The notes below the pieces were generated by a model. That model did not search any database and had not been told where the DNA came from. It saw nothing but the letters and a program-made list of their open reading frames with translations. A program made the translations under genes and the position numbers. 64,000 nt of DNA from Gammaproteobacteria bacterium (GTDB lineage: Bacteria > Pseudomonadota > Gammaproteobacteria > UBA6429 > Thiohalophilaceae), in NCBI GenBank assembly GCA_016194635.1, contig JACQBC010000034.1:62001-126000 (forward strand), read 5' to 3'. Positions 17,078-26,476 of this stretch are shown here, piece after piece (within the stretch, counting starts at the first letter, position 1; the number at the start of each line of letters is the position of its first letter).

Positions 17078-19576
17078 GTGCATGCGCGGTTATCCGGCTA
17101 TTTCTATCTGCTCATCTGGGGTGTGGTTCTGTCGTGGAGCAATACACCCGCGCAACTTCCTGAAGCCAGTGGGCTTTCCTCTAAGCCTGCGGTGGCGCCA
17201 CCCGCTGGCAATGTGCTACTGCAGTTTGCAATTAAAAATCGCCTTGCCTTCGCGCGTTCTGAAATTGTTACTTCCGGGTTTCCACTGGCCGATACATTGA
17301 AGGTATTCAACACCGATGATTTAGCTGTCGTGAATTCTGAAGGGTCGCCTGTGCCCAGCGTGCTCCTGCCATTGACATATTGGCCCGCCAAATCGAGCAA
17401 TACCCCGCCCAGCATTAAGTGGTTGCAAATCAATCTTGATGTGTCGCTTGCTGGAAGTACGCATGGGATATTTTATTTGATGCGCTCGCAGCACACAAAA
17501 GAGAACTTGAAAAATACGCCAATCGCCACCCAGACCCGCAATTCAATTCAGGTGGCTACCGAGCATTTTATTTATACTGTAACTCAACGCGGCACGCTTG
17601 AAGTCACTGAGAAATCGCGGCCATCGTCTAAGCCTATGGCCAGGGAATATGATCTATTTAACACTCAAAGGCAAGGTGCGGGTAATTCAAAAAACGTACT
17701 TTTGCTTAACACGCCTTTGTTGGCGGTAATACGCACTGAAAAAACCCTCTTTAAGCAACCACGGTGTGATTTATCGGTTATTCGGCATATGTATTTTTAC
17801 CGCAGTAAAGACTATGTGCGAGTGTTGCATACATTGCGTAATTATGCCGCCAGCGATGAAACCAATCCTGCTGTTGACATACGTAAAACCTGTGAAATAA
17901 AAAATCTCGGCGTGACGTGGGATCTTTCATTGACCGAAAAAACGCGGCAAGTTATGGTTGGAACGGAATCCGGTGGCGAGAAAATTGAATTTAAATATCC
18001 GGCGGATACTGTTAAATTGTATCAAGATTCCAGCGGTAATAAAGCCTGGAAGGTTCCTGGAGGGCCCTATCAATTCAGCGGTTATAAAATTTTTAATAAT
18101 CAAGATGCCGTCGCAGGTGGCCGTCATGCGCCCGGATGGATTCACCTGGGGGACTCGAACTTTGGGTTAACGGTTGCCACTCGTTATTTCTGGCAGAACA
18201 ATCCTAAAAAACTCCAAGTCGATGCCGATGGAAAATTAACCGTGGCATTATGGCCAGAAGAATTCTCAATACCGCATTGGATTTTTGGTGGTTATCAAAA
18301 AACCCATGAACTGCTGTATTTATTTCATACTGCGGGAACTTCAGTGACCGTGCTTGCAAATCAAAACCAAGCATTCCAGTCTCCTATGTTTGCACAGGCC
18401 AAGCCCGCGTATTACTTGTCGACCGGTGTGTTTGATACAACCGCGGTGGAAAATACCACGTTATTCCCCGATTATGAACGTCTGATCGATGCTCAAATCG
18501 ACCCGCGTCAAGGCGACACGCCGCGGAGTATTTTTATAAATAATATCGACCGGCTAAACGTCTATGGAATTGATTTTTTTGGCGATACCGATCAGGAAAC
18601 GGATGAATGGACCTGGACGAAACGGCAAATGTCGAATCTTGAACAGGATACAACCTGGGGTATGTTATTGGCTTTTTTGCGAAAAGGAAATCTGGACTTT
18701 TTAGATACTGCCATCCCCATGGCCAGGCATAGCTACGATATCGATGTGAATCATGCGACCGGTGGGCAAGATTATGATCAGAAATATGCAGGCTCGAATT
18801 GTAAACACGGTACCTATCACATCGCGAATGGGGCTGAGCTGTCCCATACCTGGCTACAGGGTATATTAAATTACTACTATCTTACTGGCGATGTTTTAGC
18901 GTTGGGTAGCGCGCAGAAAATTGCTGATAATGCCGTGTACCGGATAAAGTCTAATCGTGATGCCGCGGATGATTCCGCGCGCATCCCAGGGTGGGCGATA
19001 AAGTTACTTTTGCAATATTATCAAGTGAACTATGATCAGAAATATTTGAATGCCGCGATTCTTATGAAGAATAAAGTGTTAAAGTTGCAACACCCCAGCG
19101 GATATTTTAATGGTACATCCGACGGTATCAATCCATGGATGCACGGCGTATTGGTCGAGGCCTTGTACGATCTGTGGATTATTACTGGTAAAACCGATAC
19201 GAAACTTAAAAATGCCATCATCAAAATGGTCACCTGGTTACGTGATTCAACCTGGAATGAAACCTTTGCGAGCTTCCCGCGCGGCTGGATACCAAAATCC
19301 GGCCGGTATGATTTTAGTAAAAGCGACGCGACCGTCAATAACTTGGTTATGGTTGATGCCATGGTGATTGGTTATTGGATGACTCAAGATCAATCGTTCA
19401 TGGATATCGCCACCAAGGCCTTTACCACTGGGGCTCATTATCCGTGGGGTGACTATTATATCGGCTTCTCCGATCCGAAGATTTGTGCTAAACAATTGCG
19501 TTTTGGGCATCGGTATTTATACCAACAAGAATTGACGTCACGAACTGCGCTCAAAGATCCGCAGAATACCCCATAA
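17078..19576 (+). CDS. exported polysaccharide lyase/hydrolase-like protein, large
   Basis: 832 aa from a GTG at 17078, chosen because AAGGAG at 17063-17068 is well placed and the product then begins with a signal-peptide-like segment (VHARLSGYFYLLIWGVVLSW). The C-terminal half (about residue 500 on) has repeated helical Trp/Tyr-rich motifs such as NGAELSHTWLQGILNYY, PGWAIKLLLQYYQ and NPWMHGVLVEALYDLW. These are typical of (alpha/alpha)-toroid sugar-degrading enzymes. The N-terminal half looks like beta-sandwich material, as in exo-rhamnogalacturonan-lyase-like proteins. A role in trimming the exopolysaccharide made by the upstream locus is inference. No catalytic residue could be assigned with certainty. 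Confidence 0.55.
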   Translation: MHARLSGYFYLLIWGVVLSWSNTPAQLPEASGLSSKPAVAPPAGNVLLQFAIKNRLAFARSEIVTSGFPLADTLKVFNTDDLAVVNSEGSPVPSVLLPLTYWPAKSSNTPPSIKWLQINLDVSLAGSTHGIFYLMRSQHTKENLKNTPIATQTRNSIQVATEHFIYTVTQRGTLEVTEKSRPSSKPMAREYDLFNTQRQGAGNSKNVLLLNTPLLAVIRTEKTLFKQPRCDLSVIRHMYFYRSKDYVRVLHTLRNYAASDETNPAVDIRKTCEIKNLGVTWDLSLTEKTRQVMVGTESGGEKIEFKYPADTVKLYQDSSGNKAWKVPGGPYQFSGYKIFNNQDAVAGGRHAPGWIHLGDSNFGLTVATRYFWQNNPKKLQVDADGKLTVALWPEEFSIPHWIFGGYQKTHELLYLFHTAGTSVTVLANQNQAFQSPMFAQAKPAYYLSTGVFDTTAVENTTLFPDYERLIDAQIDPRQGDTPRSIFINNIDRLNVYGIDFFGDTDQETDEWTWTKRQMSNLEQDTTWGMLLAFLRKGNLDFLDTAIPMARHSYDIDVNHATGGQDYDQKYAGSNCKHGTYHIANGAELSHTWLQGILNYYYLTGDVLALGSAQKIADNAVYRIKSNRDAADDSARIPGWAIKLLLQYYQVNYDQKYLNAAILMKNKVLKLQHPSGYFNGTSDGINPWMHGVLVEALYDLWIITGKTDTKLKNAIIKMVTWLRDSTWNETFASFPRGWIPKSGRYDFSKSDATVNNLVMVDAMVIGYWMTQDQSFMDIATKAFTTGAHYPWGDYYIGFSDPKICAKQLRFGHRYLYQQELTSRTALKDPQNTP

Positions 19577-19608
19577 CGCCTTATGCTGTTGACTAAATAT
19601 AAAATAGG

Positions 19609-20733
19609 ATGATGATGAAAATACTACACGTTGTTGGCGCCCGGCCTAATTTTATGAAAATCGCACCGATTATTTCGGCATTTAATACCTATAATCAACA
19701 GCACAGGAGCAATCATGCACAGGTGCTGGTGCATACTGGTCAGCACTACGATCATAAAATGTCACAATTATTTTTTGATCAGCTTGGTATCCCAAAGCCC
19801 GACATTAATCTTGAAATTGGGTCGGGCTCGCATGCGCAACAAACCGGTCAAATCATGCTGGCTTTTGAATCGGTCTTAGTGCAACAACAGCCTGATTTGG
19901 TCGTGGTAGTAGGTGATGTGAACTCCACCATGGCTTGCGCGATCGATAGCAAAAAACTGAATATCCCGGTGGCACATGTTGAAGCGGGTCTACGCAGCCG
20001 TGACATGAGCATGCCAGAGGAGATTAATCGCCTGCTTACCGACGCCATTTCCGATATTTTGTTTACTACCGATAAAGGAGCAAGCCTAAATCTTAGGAAT
20101 GAAGGTATTGCCGAGAAGAAAATTAAATTTGTCGGCAACGTCATGATCGACACGTTGTTGTTGCACAAAAACCGCGCCTTGCAGCAACCCACACTTGATG
20201 ATCTCGAATTAAAACGCGCTGGGGTTGTTATGCCCTATGCTGTGCTTACCTTGCATCGGCCCTCGAATGTTGATGATGAATCCACGTTGGCGGAATTGTC
20301 GCGCGCCTTGCTGCACATCGGCAAAGACATGCCGATTATTTTTCCGGTGCATCCACGTACCATGCTCAATTTGAAAAAATTCAACTACCATACCGTCTTT
20401 ACCATGGCGAATAATATTCGACTTATTGAGCCGCTTGGGTATTTGGATTTTCTGAATCTTACCGCCAACGCCAAGCTTGTGTTAACGGACAGTGGCGGGA
20501 TTCAAGAAGAAACCACGATCTTAGGGGTGCCATGTCTGACATTACGCAACAACACCGAACGTCCCGTGACAGTCGAACACGGTACCAACCGTCTAGTGGG
20601 AACACAATCAAAGGCCATTTTGGCGGCTTATACGCAAATACTAAACGCTGTTACTAAAAAGTGCTCAACGCCGGAATATTGGGACGGTTCTGCCGCAAAA
20701 CGCATCGTCGACGAGATTGTAAACTGGTGTTGA
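19609..20733 (+). CDS. wecB: UDP-N-acetylglucosamine 2-epimerase (non-hydrolysing)
   Basis: 374 aa, the usual family length. Converts UDP-GlcNAc to UDP-ManNAc, a precursor for surface polysaccharides. Diagnostic segments: VVGARPNFMKIAPI at the start, HTGQHYDHKMSQ, VVGDVNSTMA, HVEAGLRSRDMSMPEEINR, and TDSGGIQEETTILGVPCLTLR near residue 285. Three ATG codons in a row (19609, 19612, 19615) leave the exact start open, and the third matches the common N-terminus MKILHVVGAR. It faces galE, whose stop is 13 nt away on the other strand. Confidence 0.93.
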   Translation: MMMKILHVVGARPNFMKIAPIISAFNTYNQQHRSNHAQVLVHTGQHYDHKMSQLFFDQLGIPKPDINLEIGSGSHAQQTGQIMLAFESVLVQQQPDLVVVVGDVNSTMACAIDSKKLNIPVAHVEAGLRSRDMSMPEEINRLLTDAISDILFTTDKGASLNLRNEGIAEKKIKFVGNVMIDTLLLHKNRALQQPTLDDLELKRAGVVMPYAVLTLHRPSNVDDESTLAELSRALLHIGKDMPIIFPVHPRTMLNLKKFNYHTVFTMANNIRLIEPLGYLDFLNLTANAKLVLTDSGGIQEETTILGVPCLTLRNNTERPVTVEHGTNRLVGTQSKAILAAYTQILNAVTKKCSTPEYWDGSAAKRIVDEIVNWC

Positions 20734-20746
20734 ACAATCGTCTATG

Positions 20747-21751
20747 TTATTTTATAAAACCGCGCGGGTCTTTGAGTAACCGCTGTTCCCATAAATACGC
20801 GCTGCTGACAATGGTTTTGAGGTCATCATAACGGGCCTTCCATCCTAAACGGGAGCTTAGCTTGTCACAATTGGCGATTAACGAGGGTGGATCGCCTGCA
20901 CGGCGCGGTTCTTGTTTAATGGTTAATGCAACACCACTGACGTTTTCCACCATCTGCAAAACTTCTTTAACGCTATAACCGTGTCCGTAGCCGACGTTGA
21001 ATACATCGGAGTTTCCACCGTCACGTAAATACGCCAGCGCGCGTAAATGCGCGTCGGCCAAATCTTCAACGTGGATGTAATCGCGCACCCCGGTTCCATC
21101 CGGCGTTGCGTAATCATTTCCAAAGATCGCCACCCATGGACGTTTACCCACCGCGGTTTCACAGGCGACTTTAACCAGCAGGGTTGCTTTGGGCGTTGAT
21201 TGGCCAATTCGGGTGTATGGATCACACCCGGCCACATTAAAATAGCGCAGGGCGACAAAACGTAGATCAGAGGCCGTGCTCAGATCACGTAACATCCATT
21301 CACTCATGAGCTTGGACGTTCCATAGGGGTTGATGGGTAGCGTCGGTGTGGTTTCAATCGCAATTCCGGTCGCAGGTATCCCGTATACCGCCGCGGTCGA
21401 TGAAAAGATAAAGTGTTTCACCCCCTGGCGTTGACATTGCTCAAGCAGCTGGCGTGTGCTGCAGGTATTATTGGCGTAATACTTCAATGGATTGCTCACC
21501 GATTCCGGGACCACGGTGTGCGCCGCGAAGTGCATGACCGTATCGACCGCGTGTTCGGTCAACAACCGCGCCACCAAGCTGGAATCATTGGTATCTCCCA
21601 GTACGAATTTTCCCGATAACACCGCGGCCTCAAAACCGGTGGAAAGATTATCGAGGGTGATGACCGATTCTCCGGCCTCACCTAATTGCCGCACCACGTG
21701 GCTGCCGATGTAACCGGCACCGCCGGTGACCAGGATAGAATGACGACGCAT
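20747..21751 (-). CDS. galE: UDP-glucose 4-epimerase
   Basis: 334 aa, standard length. Interconverts UDP-glucose and UDP-galactose using tightly bound NAD. The NAD motif VTGGAGYIGSHVVRQL is at the N-terminus, the catalytic Ser is in FSSTAAVYG, and the catalytic Tyr/Lys pair in NPYGTSKLM. The C-terminal DVFNVGYGHGYSVKEV is typical of the family. It presumably feeds the exopolysaccharide locus. About 130 nt separate its start from the gene at 21886, which is on the same strand but separated by a terminator-like hairpin. Confidence 0.95.
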   Translation of the reverse strand: MRRHSILVTGGAGYIGSHVVRQLGEAGESVITLDNLSTGFEAAVLSGKFVLGDTNDSSLVARLLTEHAVDTVMHFAAHTVVPESVSNPLKYYANNTCSTRQLLEQCQRQGVKHFIFSSTAAVYGIPATGIAIETTPTLPINPYGTSKLMSEWMLRDLSTASDLRFVALRYFNVAGCDPYTRIGQSTPKATLLVKVACETAVGKRPWVAIFGNDYATPDGTGVRDYIHVEDLADAHLRALAYLRDGGNSDVFNVGYGHGYSVKEVLQMVENVSGVALTIKQEPRRAGDPPSLIANCDKLSSRLGWKARYDDLKTIVSSAYLWEQRLLKDPRGFIK

Positions 21752-21842
21752 GGGAATGGATTGAATTGTGTGTTTGTCTAATGAGTAATTTTTAAAGTGA
21801 ATTGTATTTTATGGGATTTACCCCCAGGATTGCAAAAGAATA

Positions 21843-21861
21843 GGCGGCCTATTCGGCCGCC
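21843..21861 (-). terminator. rho-independent terminator-like hairpin
   Basis: A 7-bp perfect GC-rich stem (GGCGGCC / GGCCGCC) with a 5-nt loop. On the minus strand it is followed by TATTCTTTTG, a T-rich tract. It lies 24 nt downstream of the stop of the minus-strand membrane-protein gene and upstream of galE, so it likely ends that transcript. Confidence 0.6.
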
Positions 21862-21885
21862 CTGGTCCCGTAGAATGGATTGTTA

Positions 21886-22398
21886 TTAGGGGAAGGCGGG
21901 GATCTGCGGATCGATACCCCGCATATCCGCTTCGGGATGGTGGCCTTCGATTAATAGGGTGATTTCCTTGAGCCGGTGGATGGGGACATCGACCATAAAC
22001 AAAATCCGCCCTTGCTCCACATCGGGTAAGAAAGATTTTAGGCGTGTATTGCTGACGTTTACCGCGATCATGCTGGAGGCAAATGCGCCGAACAGCGCGC
22101 CCCCAAAGACCAAGGAACCCACCGACCAGACTTCCAGCCCATGCACAATAAAATTCATCATCAGGGCGAGGGTACTTAAAAACATACCGGTAAATCCCCC
22201 CAGCACCAGGCCAATTTGGAGACCGTGGACAAGATCGGTTTTTTGGCGGATACCGGCCTCGGGGAGATCATCGAGTGTGGTCCCCTCCTTGGCAATGACA
22301 TGCATATAACGTTCTTCAATTTTGGCTAACAGTAGCTCGTTATGGACGACTTTGGCGCTACGTACATCTGGCAACAGGAAATACATACGACGACGCAT
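21886..22398 (-). CDS. small membrane protein, DUF1269-like
   Basis: 170 aa. Two strongly hydrophobic segments at about residues 58-82 and 90-115 are rich in Gly and Ala (GLVLGGFTGMF, GGALFGAFASSMIAVNV), resembling glycine-zipper membrane proteins of the DUF1269 type. Flanking soluble parts contain VRSAKVVHNELL and a C-terminal VPIHRLKEITLLIEGHHPEA ferredoxin-like region. A strong AAAGGAGG ribosome site lies 7 nt upstream of the start. A TATACT -10-like hexamer lies on this strand at 22466-22461. Function is unknown. The neighbours (galE, cysG) give no clear hint. Confidence 0.6.
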   Translation of the reverse strand: MRRRMYFLLPDVRSAKVVHNELLLAKIEERYMHVIAKEGTTLDDLPEAGIRQKTDLVHGLQIGLVLGGFTGMFLSTLALMMNFIVHGLEVWSVGSLVFGGALFGAFASSMIAVNVSNTRLKSFLPDVEQGRILFMVDVPIHRLKEITLLIEGHHPEADMRGIDPQIPAFP

Positions 22399-22597
22399 AG
22401 CAACTCCTCCTTTAGTGTGACTTTAAGACTATCCGTGGGTTCTGATCCCCACTCTAGTTCAGTATAGCCAAAATTGCCCTGCTAATGACCTTATGAATTT
22501 TAGGTCTTCCTATCTCCCCTGAGAGTGGGGACGCTACTCAGATCCAGGGTTATGATACGCCCCCAGCTTATGGATTTTATTGAGGAAAAGCCCACCA

Positions 22598-24019
22598 ATG
22601 CCGTTTTTACCCATATTCATGAATATCCGTAATAAATCCTGCTTGGTGGTGGGGGCTGGCTCGGTAGCGGCACGCAAGGTGTATTCCCTGCAGCGCGCTG
22701 GTGCGCGTGTCTCCTTGGTAAGCCCTGAGATTTGTGCGGAATTGCTTCGCTGGGTCAATACCGGGGATATAACGTATAGCGCGCGCGAGTTTCAGCCTCA
22801 GGACATCCAAGATCAAACCCTGGTGATTGCCGCTACCAATCAATCGCAGGTAAATCAGCAAGTGGCAACCCTGGCCAAGCAACACGGGATCCCAGTGAAT
22901 GTGGTGGACAGTCCGGAAACGGGGAGTTTTATTATGCCTTCGATTATCGATCGTTCTCCGGTTCAGATTGCCATCAGCACCGGCGGAGCATCCCCCGTGT
23001 TGGCTCGACTGTTGCGCGCAAAGTTGGAAACGTTTATCCCGGCGGCCTACGGACGCCTGGCGGAATTATTAGCGCGCTACCGGCAACAAGCTAAACAGCG
23101 CTTCGGTACTGGGGACGATTTACGCCGTTTCTGGGAAGACATTATTGAAGGACCGGTAGCGGAAATGCTGGTGGCTGGCAAGGACAAAGCGGCGCAGTCC
23201 GCCTTAGATCAGGCCATTCAAGCAGGGCATGCCCCCGCTCCACGGGGAGAGGTGTATTTAGTCGGCGCCGGTCCAGGGGATCCAGATTTACTCACGTTTC
23301 GGGCCCTGCGTTTAATGCAGCGTGCCGACGTGGTGGTCTATGACCGCTTGGTCACCTCCGCTGTTCTTGATTTAGTCCGCCACGACGCCGAATTTATTTA
23401 TGCGGGTAAAGAACGCGACAAGCATACCTTGCCGCAAGAAGGGATTAATGCTTTATTGGTGCGGCTGGCCAAGGAGGGTAAAAAGGTCCTGCGTTTGAAG
23501 GGGGGGGATCCGTTTATCTTCGGGCGCGGGGGGGAAGAAATCGAAACCCTGATGCAAGAAGGTATACCGTTCCAAGTGGTCCCTGGGATCACCGCTGCCG
23601 CGGGATGTGCCGCTTACGCAGGGATACCCCTGACCCACCGCGATTACGTCCAGTCCTGTGTGTTTGTCACCGGGCATTTAAAAGACGGTAGCGTAAACCT
23701 CAATTGGCCGGCCCTGGTCCAAGCCAAGCAAACCGTGGTGTTTTACATGGGGCTACAGGCGTTAGCGGAGATCTGCCGGCAGTTAATCGCACACGGCATG
23801 CCTGCGAACACACCGGCAGCCTTGGTGGAACAGGGGACCACCCAGAATCAACGCGTACACGTAGGGGATCTAGGCTCGTTACCACCGATCGTACAGCAAC
23901 GCGCTATTCAGCCACCCACATTGATTATCGTCGGTGAAGTGGTGAAGTTGCATAACAAGTTACATTGGTTCGAGCCGGTGGGCGAGGTCGATACACACTA
24001 TCCAACGGCGGGGCGTTAA
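22598..24019 (+). CDS. cysG: siroheme synthase (multifunctional CysG)
   Basis: 473 aa from the ATG at 22598, whose product begins MPFLPIFMNIRNKS like other CysG proteins (an in-frame TTG 18 nt upstream is less likely). The N-terminal precorrin-2 dehydrogenase/ferrochelatase domain has VVGAGSVAARKV. The C-terminal SAM uroporphyrinogen-III methyltransferase domain has YLVGAGPGDPDLLTFRALRL near residue 218, then VLRLKGGDPFIFGRGGEE. It turns uroporphyrinogen III into siroheme, the cofactor of DsrAB encoded in this window. The stop TAA is directly followed by the ABC transporter ATG, so the two form an operon. Confidence 0.96.
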   Translation: MPFLPIFMNIRNKSCLVVGAGSVAARKVYSLQRAGARVSLVSPEICAELLRWVNTGDITYSAREFQPQDIQDQTLVIAATNQSQVNQQVATLAKQHGIPVNVVDSPETGSFIMPSIIDRSPVQIAISTGGASPVLARLLRAKLETFIPAAYGRLAELLARYRQQAKQRFGTGDDLRRFWEDIIEGPVAEMLVAGKDKAAQSALDQAIQAGHAPAPRGEVYLVGAGPGDPDLLTFRALRLMQRADVVVYDRLVTSAVLDLVRHDAEFIYAGKERDKHTLPQEGINALLVRLAKEGKKVLRLKGGDPFIFGRGGEEIETLMQEGIPFQVVPGITAAAGCAAYAGIPLTHRDYVQSCVFVTGHLKDGSVNLNWPALVQAKQTVVFYMGLQALAEICRQLIAHGMPANTPAALVEQGTTQNQRVHVGDLGSLPPIVQQRAIQPPTLIIVGEVVKLHNKLHWFEPVGEVDTHYPTAGR

Positions 24020-25858
24020 ATGCATTTTACCCCGCATACCGAAAATCCCCAGGGTAGCCGCCGCGATCGGCAGAATCTGCAAAAGATGTTCCCGTACATC
24101 TGGGAATACCGTGGCCGGGTGATCTTTGCATTGATCTGTTTGGTGGTCGCCAAACTCGCCACGGTCGGTGTGCCATTTATCCTCAAAAAAATAGTCGATG
24201 ATCTGAACTTACCGCAGAACAATCTGTTGGTATTGCCGTTACTGCTGTTGCTCGGCTACGGTGCATTAAAGCTGGTGGGTAGTTTGTTTAACGAACTACG
24301 CGATGCGGTTTTCGCGCGCGTCCGCTACCGCGCGATGCGGCGTATTGCCGATGCGGTGCTCGAGCATTTGCACGTGTTATCACTGCGCTATCATTTAGAA
24401 AAACGTACCGGGGGTGTCGCACGCGATCTGGAACGCGGTACCTCCAGTGTTAGCACCATATTAAATTACATGGTGTTTAATATCTTACCCAGTTTGGCGG
24501 AATTTATTCTGGTCGCGGTGTTGTTATTAGGCGGCTATGAACCGCGCTTCACTCTGGCGGTGTTCGCAACAGTCGTGCTGTATTTTATTTTTACCTTTTG
24601 GATGACGGAATGGCGGATGCACTTTCGGCACGAAATGAACACGCTGGATTCCAAGGCCAATGCACAGGCGATTGACAGCCTGATTAATTATGAAACGGTA
24701 AAATATTTCAATAACGAAAAATTAGAAATGCGGCAATACGACGCCACCATGACGGATTGGGAAAACGTCGCGGTTAAAACCCAAACCTCGATGGCCTTGC
24801 TCAATTTCGGCCAGGCCTCGATTATCGCCATCGGTGTAACCCTGATCATGGTGTTCGCGGGGCAAGGGGTTGTTGCCGGTACAATGTCGTTGGGTGATTT
24901 AGTATTGATTAATACCTTGATGTTGCAGTTGTTCATCCCGCTGGGTTTTTTAGGTATCGTCTACCGGCAACTAAAATACGCCCTGGCCGATATGGACATG
25001 TTGTTCAAATTGCTCGAACGTTCACCGGAAATTAGCGACGCTAAAGATGCCGTGGGCTTACAAATCCGTCAAGGGCATGTGCGCTTCGAACAGGTAAGTT
25101 TTTATTACCAAGCAGAACGACCGATACTCAACAATGTCAGTTTTGAAATCCCACCCGGTCACAAGGTTGCCGTGGTCGGACCGTCCGGCGCAGGTAAATC
25201 CACCTTGGCGCGGTTATTGTTTCGATTTTACGATATCCAAACCGGAAAAATTTTCATTGATGATCAGGATATCGCGCAGGTTACCCAAGACAGTTTGCGT
25301 CGCGCCATTGGTATGGTGCCGCAAGACACGGTGTTGTTTAATGATACTATTTATTACAACATTCACTACGCACAGCCGGAGGCTGGCCGCAGCGAGGTAG
25401 TACAGGCCGCCAAATTAGCACATATTCATGAGTTTATCCAACGTCTACCCCAAGGCTATGACACCCTGGTGGGGGAGCGTGGCTTAAAACTTTCCGGTGG
25501 AGAGAAGCAACGCATGGCGATTGCGCGGGTCATCTTGAAAAATCCCAAGATCCTGATTTTTGACGAGGCCACCTCTAATCTTGATTCACAATCCGAACAA
25601 GCGATTTTAAAATCGCTGGAAGAAATCGCGGTGTCGCACACCACACTGGTGATAGCCCATCGATTGTCGACGATTGTCGATGCGGACCGGATTTATGTGT
25701 TAGATCATGGCCAAATTACCGAGGAGGGCACGCATACGCAGCTGTTGGCCCACAAGGGGCTGTATGCGAAATTATGGCACTTGCAACAAGAGGAGCGTCA
25801 GCGTCAAAGCGTGGTTCCAGCCTCTGTTTCGGCGGGAGCTACAACGCATTATAATTGA
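24020..25858 (+). CDS. Atm1/HMT-type ABC exporter (fused membrane and ATPase domains)
   Basis: 612 aa half-transporter. The N-terminal ABC membrane domain has about six helices (residues 30-320). The C-terminal ATPase has Walker A GPSGAGKST near residue 390, the signature LSGGEKQR, Walker B ILIFDEATSNLD and the switch His in VIAHRLST. The sequence class matches Atm1/heavy-metal-tolerance exporters, which move glutathione-bound sulfur or metal species. The N-terminal HPHTENPQGSRRDRQNL-like leader is hydrophilic. It starts right after cysG, so a role in sulfur or Fe-S metabolism is plausible, but this is inferred. Confidence 0.88.
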   Translation: MHFTPHTENPQGSRRDRQNLQKMFPYIWEYRGRVIFALICLVVAKLATVGVPFILKKIVDDLNLPQNNLLVLPLLLLLGYGALKLVGSLFNELRDAVFARVRYRAMRRIADAVLEHLHVLSLRYHLEKRTGGVARDLERGTSSVSTILNYMVFNILPSLAEFILVAVLLLGGYEPRFTLAVFATVVLYFIFTFWMTEWRMHFRHEMNTLDSKANAQAIDSLINYETVKYFNNEKLEMRQYDATMTDWENVAVKTQTSMALLNFGQASIIAIGVTLIMVFAGQGVVAGTMSLGDLVLINTLMLQLFIPLGFLGIVYRQLKYALADMDMLFKLLERSPEISDAKDAVGLQIRQGHVRFEQVSFYYQAERPILNNVSFEIPPGHKVAVVGPSGAGKSTLARLLFRFYDIQTGKIFIDDQDIAQVTQDSLRRAIGMVPQDTVLFNDTIYYNIHYAQPEAGRSEVVQAAKLAHIHEFIQRLPQGYDTLVGERGLKLSGGEKQRMAIARVILKNPKILIFDEATSNLDSQSEQAILKSLEEIAVSHTTLVIAHRLSTIVDADRIYVLDHGQITEEGTHTQLLAHKGLYAKLWHLQQEERQRQSVVPASVSAGATTHYN

Positions 25859-25936
25859 GTGATCGAGCGGCTGTGGTTTGGTGCTCCTTAGTGACGGCAA
25901 GACAAATTTCAGAATCTTTTGCGTAGAGGTTTTAGT

Positions 25937-26278
25937 ATGGACTTAGGTGGTTGTGGTAATAGCGAGCCGTTTGCGCTGCAGGTGATTGACGATAGCATGG
26001 AGCCGGAATTTAAACGCGGCTGTATTATTATTATTGATCCCAGCGGGGTGGTCGAACACCATTGTTATGTGTTGGCGATGGTGGAGAACGGTTATATCTT
26101 TCGGCAGCTTTGCATCGAGTCCGGTGGCTATTATTTGCAGCCGCTTAACGAAGACTATCTACATGAAAAACGCGCGATAACCCAAGATGCGATTAAAGGG
26201 GTGATCGTGCAGCAAGCTGGCTCAACCGGTAAACGAGCCGATCGTAAGAATTATGTGTCGTTTCATAAACCGAATTAG
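25937..26278 (+). CDS. S24-peptidase-like protein without DNA-binding domain
   Basis: 113 aa from the ATG at 25937, preceded by AGAGGT. The whole protein is one LexA/UmuD-type S24 domain: FALQVIDDSMEPEFKRGCII carries the catalytic Ser of the S-M-E-P motif. The segment where LexA/UmuD have the catalytic Lys (VKRL / VKKL) reads YIFRQL here, so the Lys appears replaced by Arg. LQPLNEDY follows as in UmuD. There is no helix-turn-helix. It may be a sensor or protein-binding relic rather than an active autoprotease. It lies 78 nt after the ABC exporter. Confidence 0.72.
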   Translation: MDLGGCGNSEPFALQVIDDSMEPEFKRGCIIIIDPSGVVEHHCYVLAMVENGYIFRQLCIESGGYYLQPLNEDYLHEKRAITQDAIKGVIVQQAGSTGKRADRKNYVSFHKPN

Positions 26279-26354
26279 GTTGCGTCGGCTCTTGTGATTA
26301 CTTCCTTAGTCTGGAAATCGAAAACAACATCTCTATCGGCACAGGCCGTGGTGA

Positions 26355-26476
26355 TGCGGGCGATTGCCGATGACCTCGCTGCGGGTAACTCGCCGTGAAT
26401 ACGTCCTTGTAGGCTCGACGGCCGCATCCCTGCGGCCGACGGTTACCCGCAGCGAGGTCATCGGCAATCACCCGCA
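26355..26476 (+). repeat. private-arm palindrome, copy A (core on plus strand)
   Basis: Two 35-nt arms, 26355-26389 and 26442-26476, are inverted repeats of each other with one mismatch. They enclose a 52-nt core at 26390-26441. The core holds the shared 20-nt motif (TRAATACNTCCYTGTASGCT) and an inner hairpin CGGCCGC-ATCCCT-GCGGCCG. It lies in the 490-nt gap between the S24-like gene and the convergent rhodanese gene. The arm sequence is shared with no other copy apart from the innermost few bases (GGTRAC type). Confidence 0.93.

Noticed and set aside
22446-22531. 10-bp inverted repeat TCCCCACTCT / AGAGTGGGGA, 66 nt apart
   Set aside because: It has the same spacing as the repeat before the WYL gene, but the sequences are unrelated. 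Two such short pairs can occur by chance, and the interior looks like an ordinary promoter region.
26355-26476. Copy A as an integron attC site (GTAAC...GTTAC ends)
   Set aside because: The other copies have GGTGAC/GTCACC instead, and there is no integrase or gene-cassette order here.
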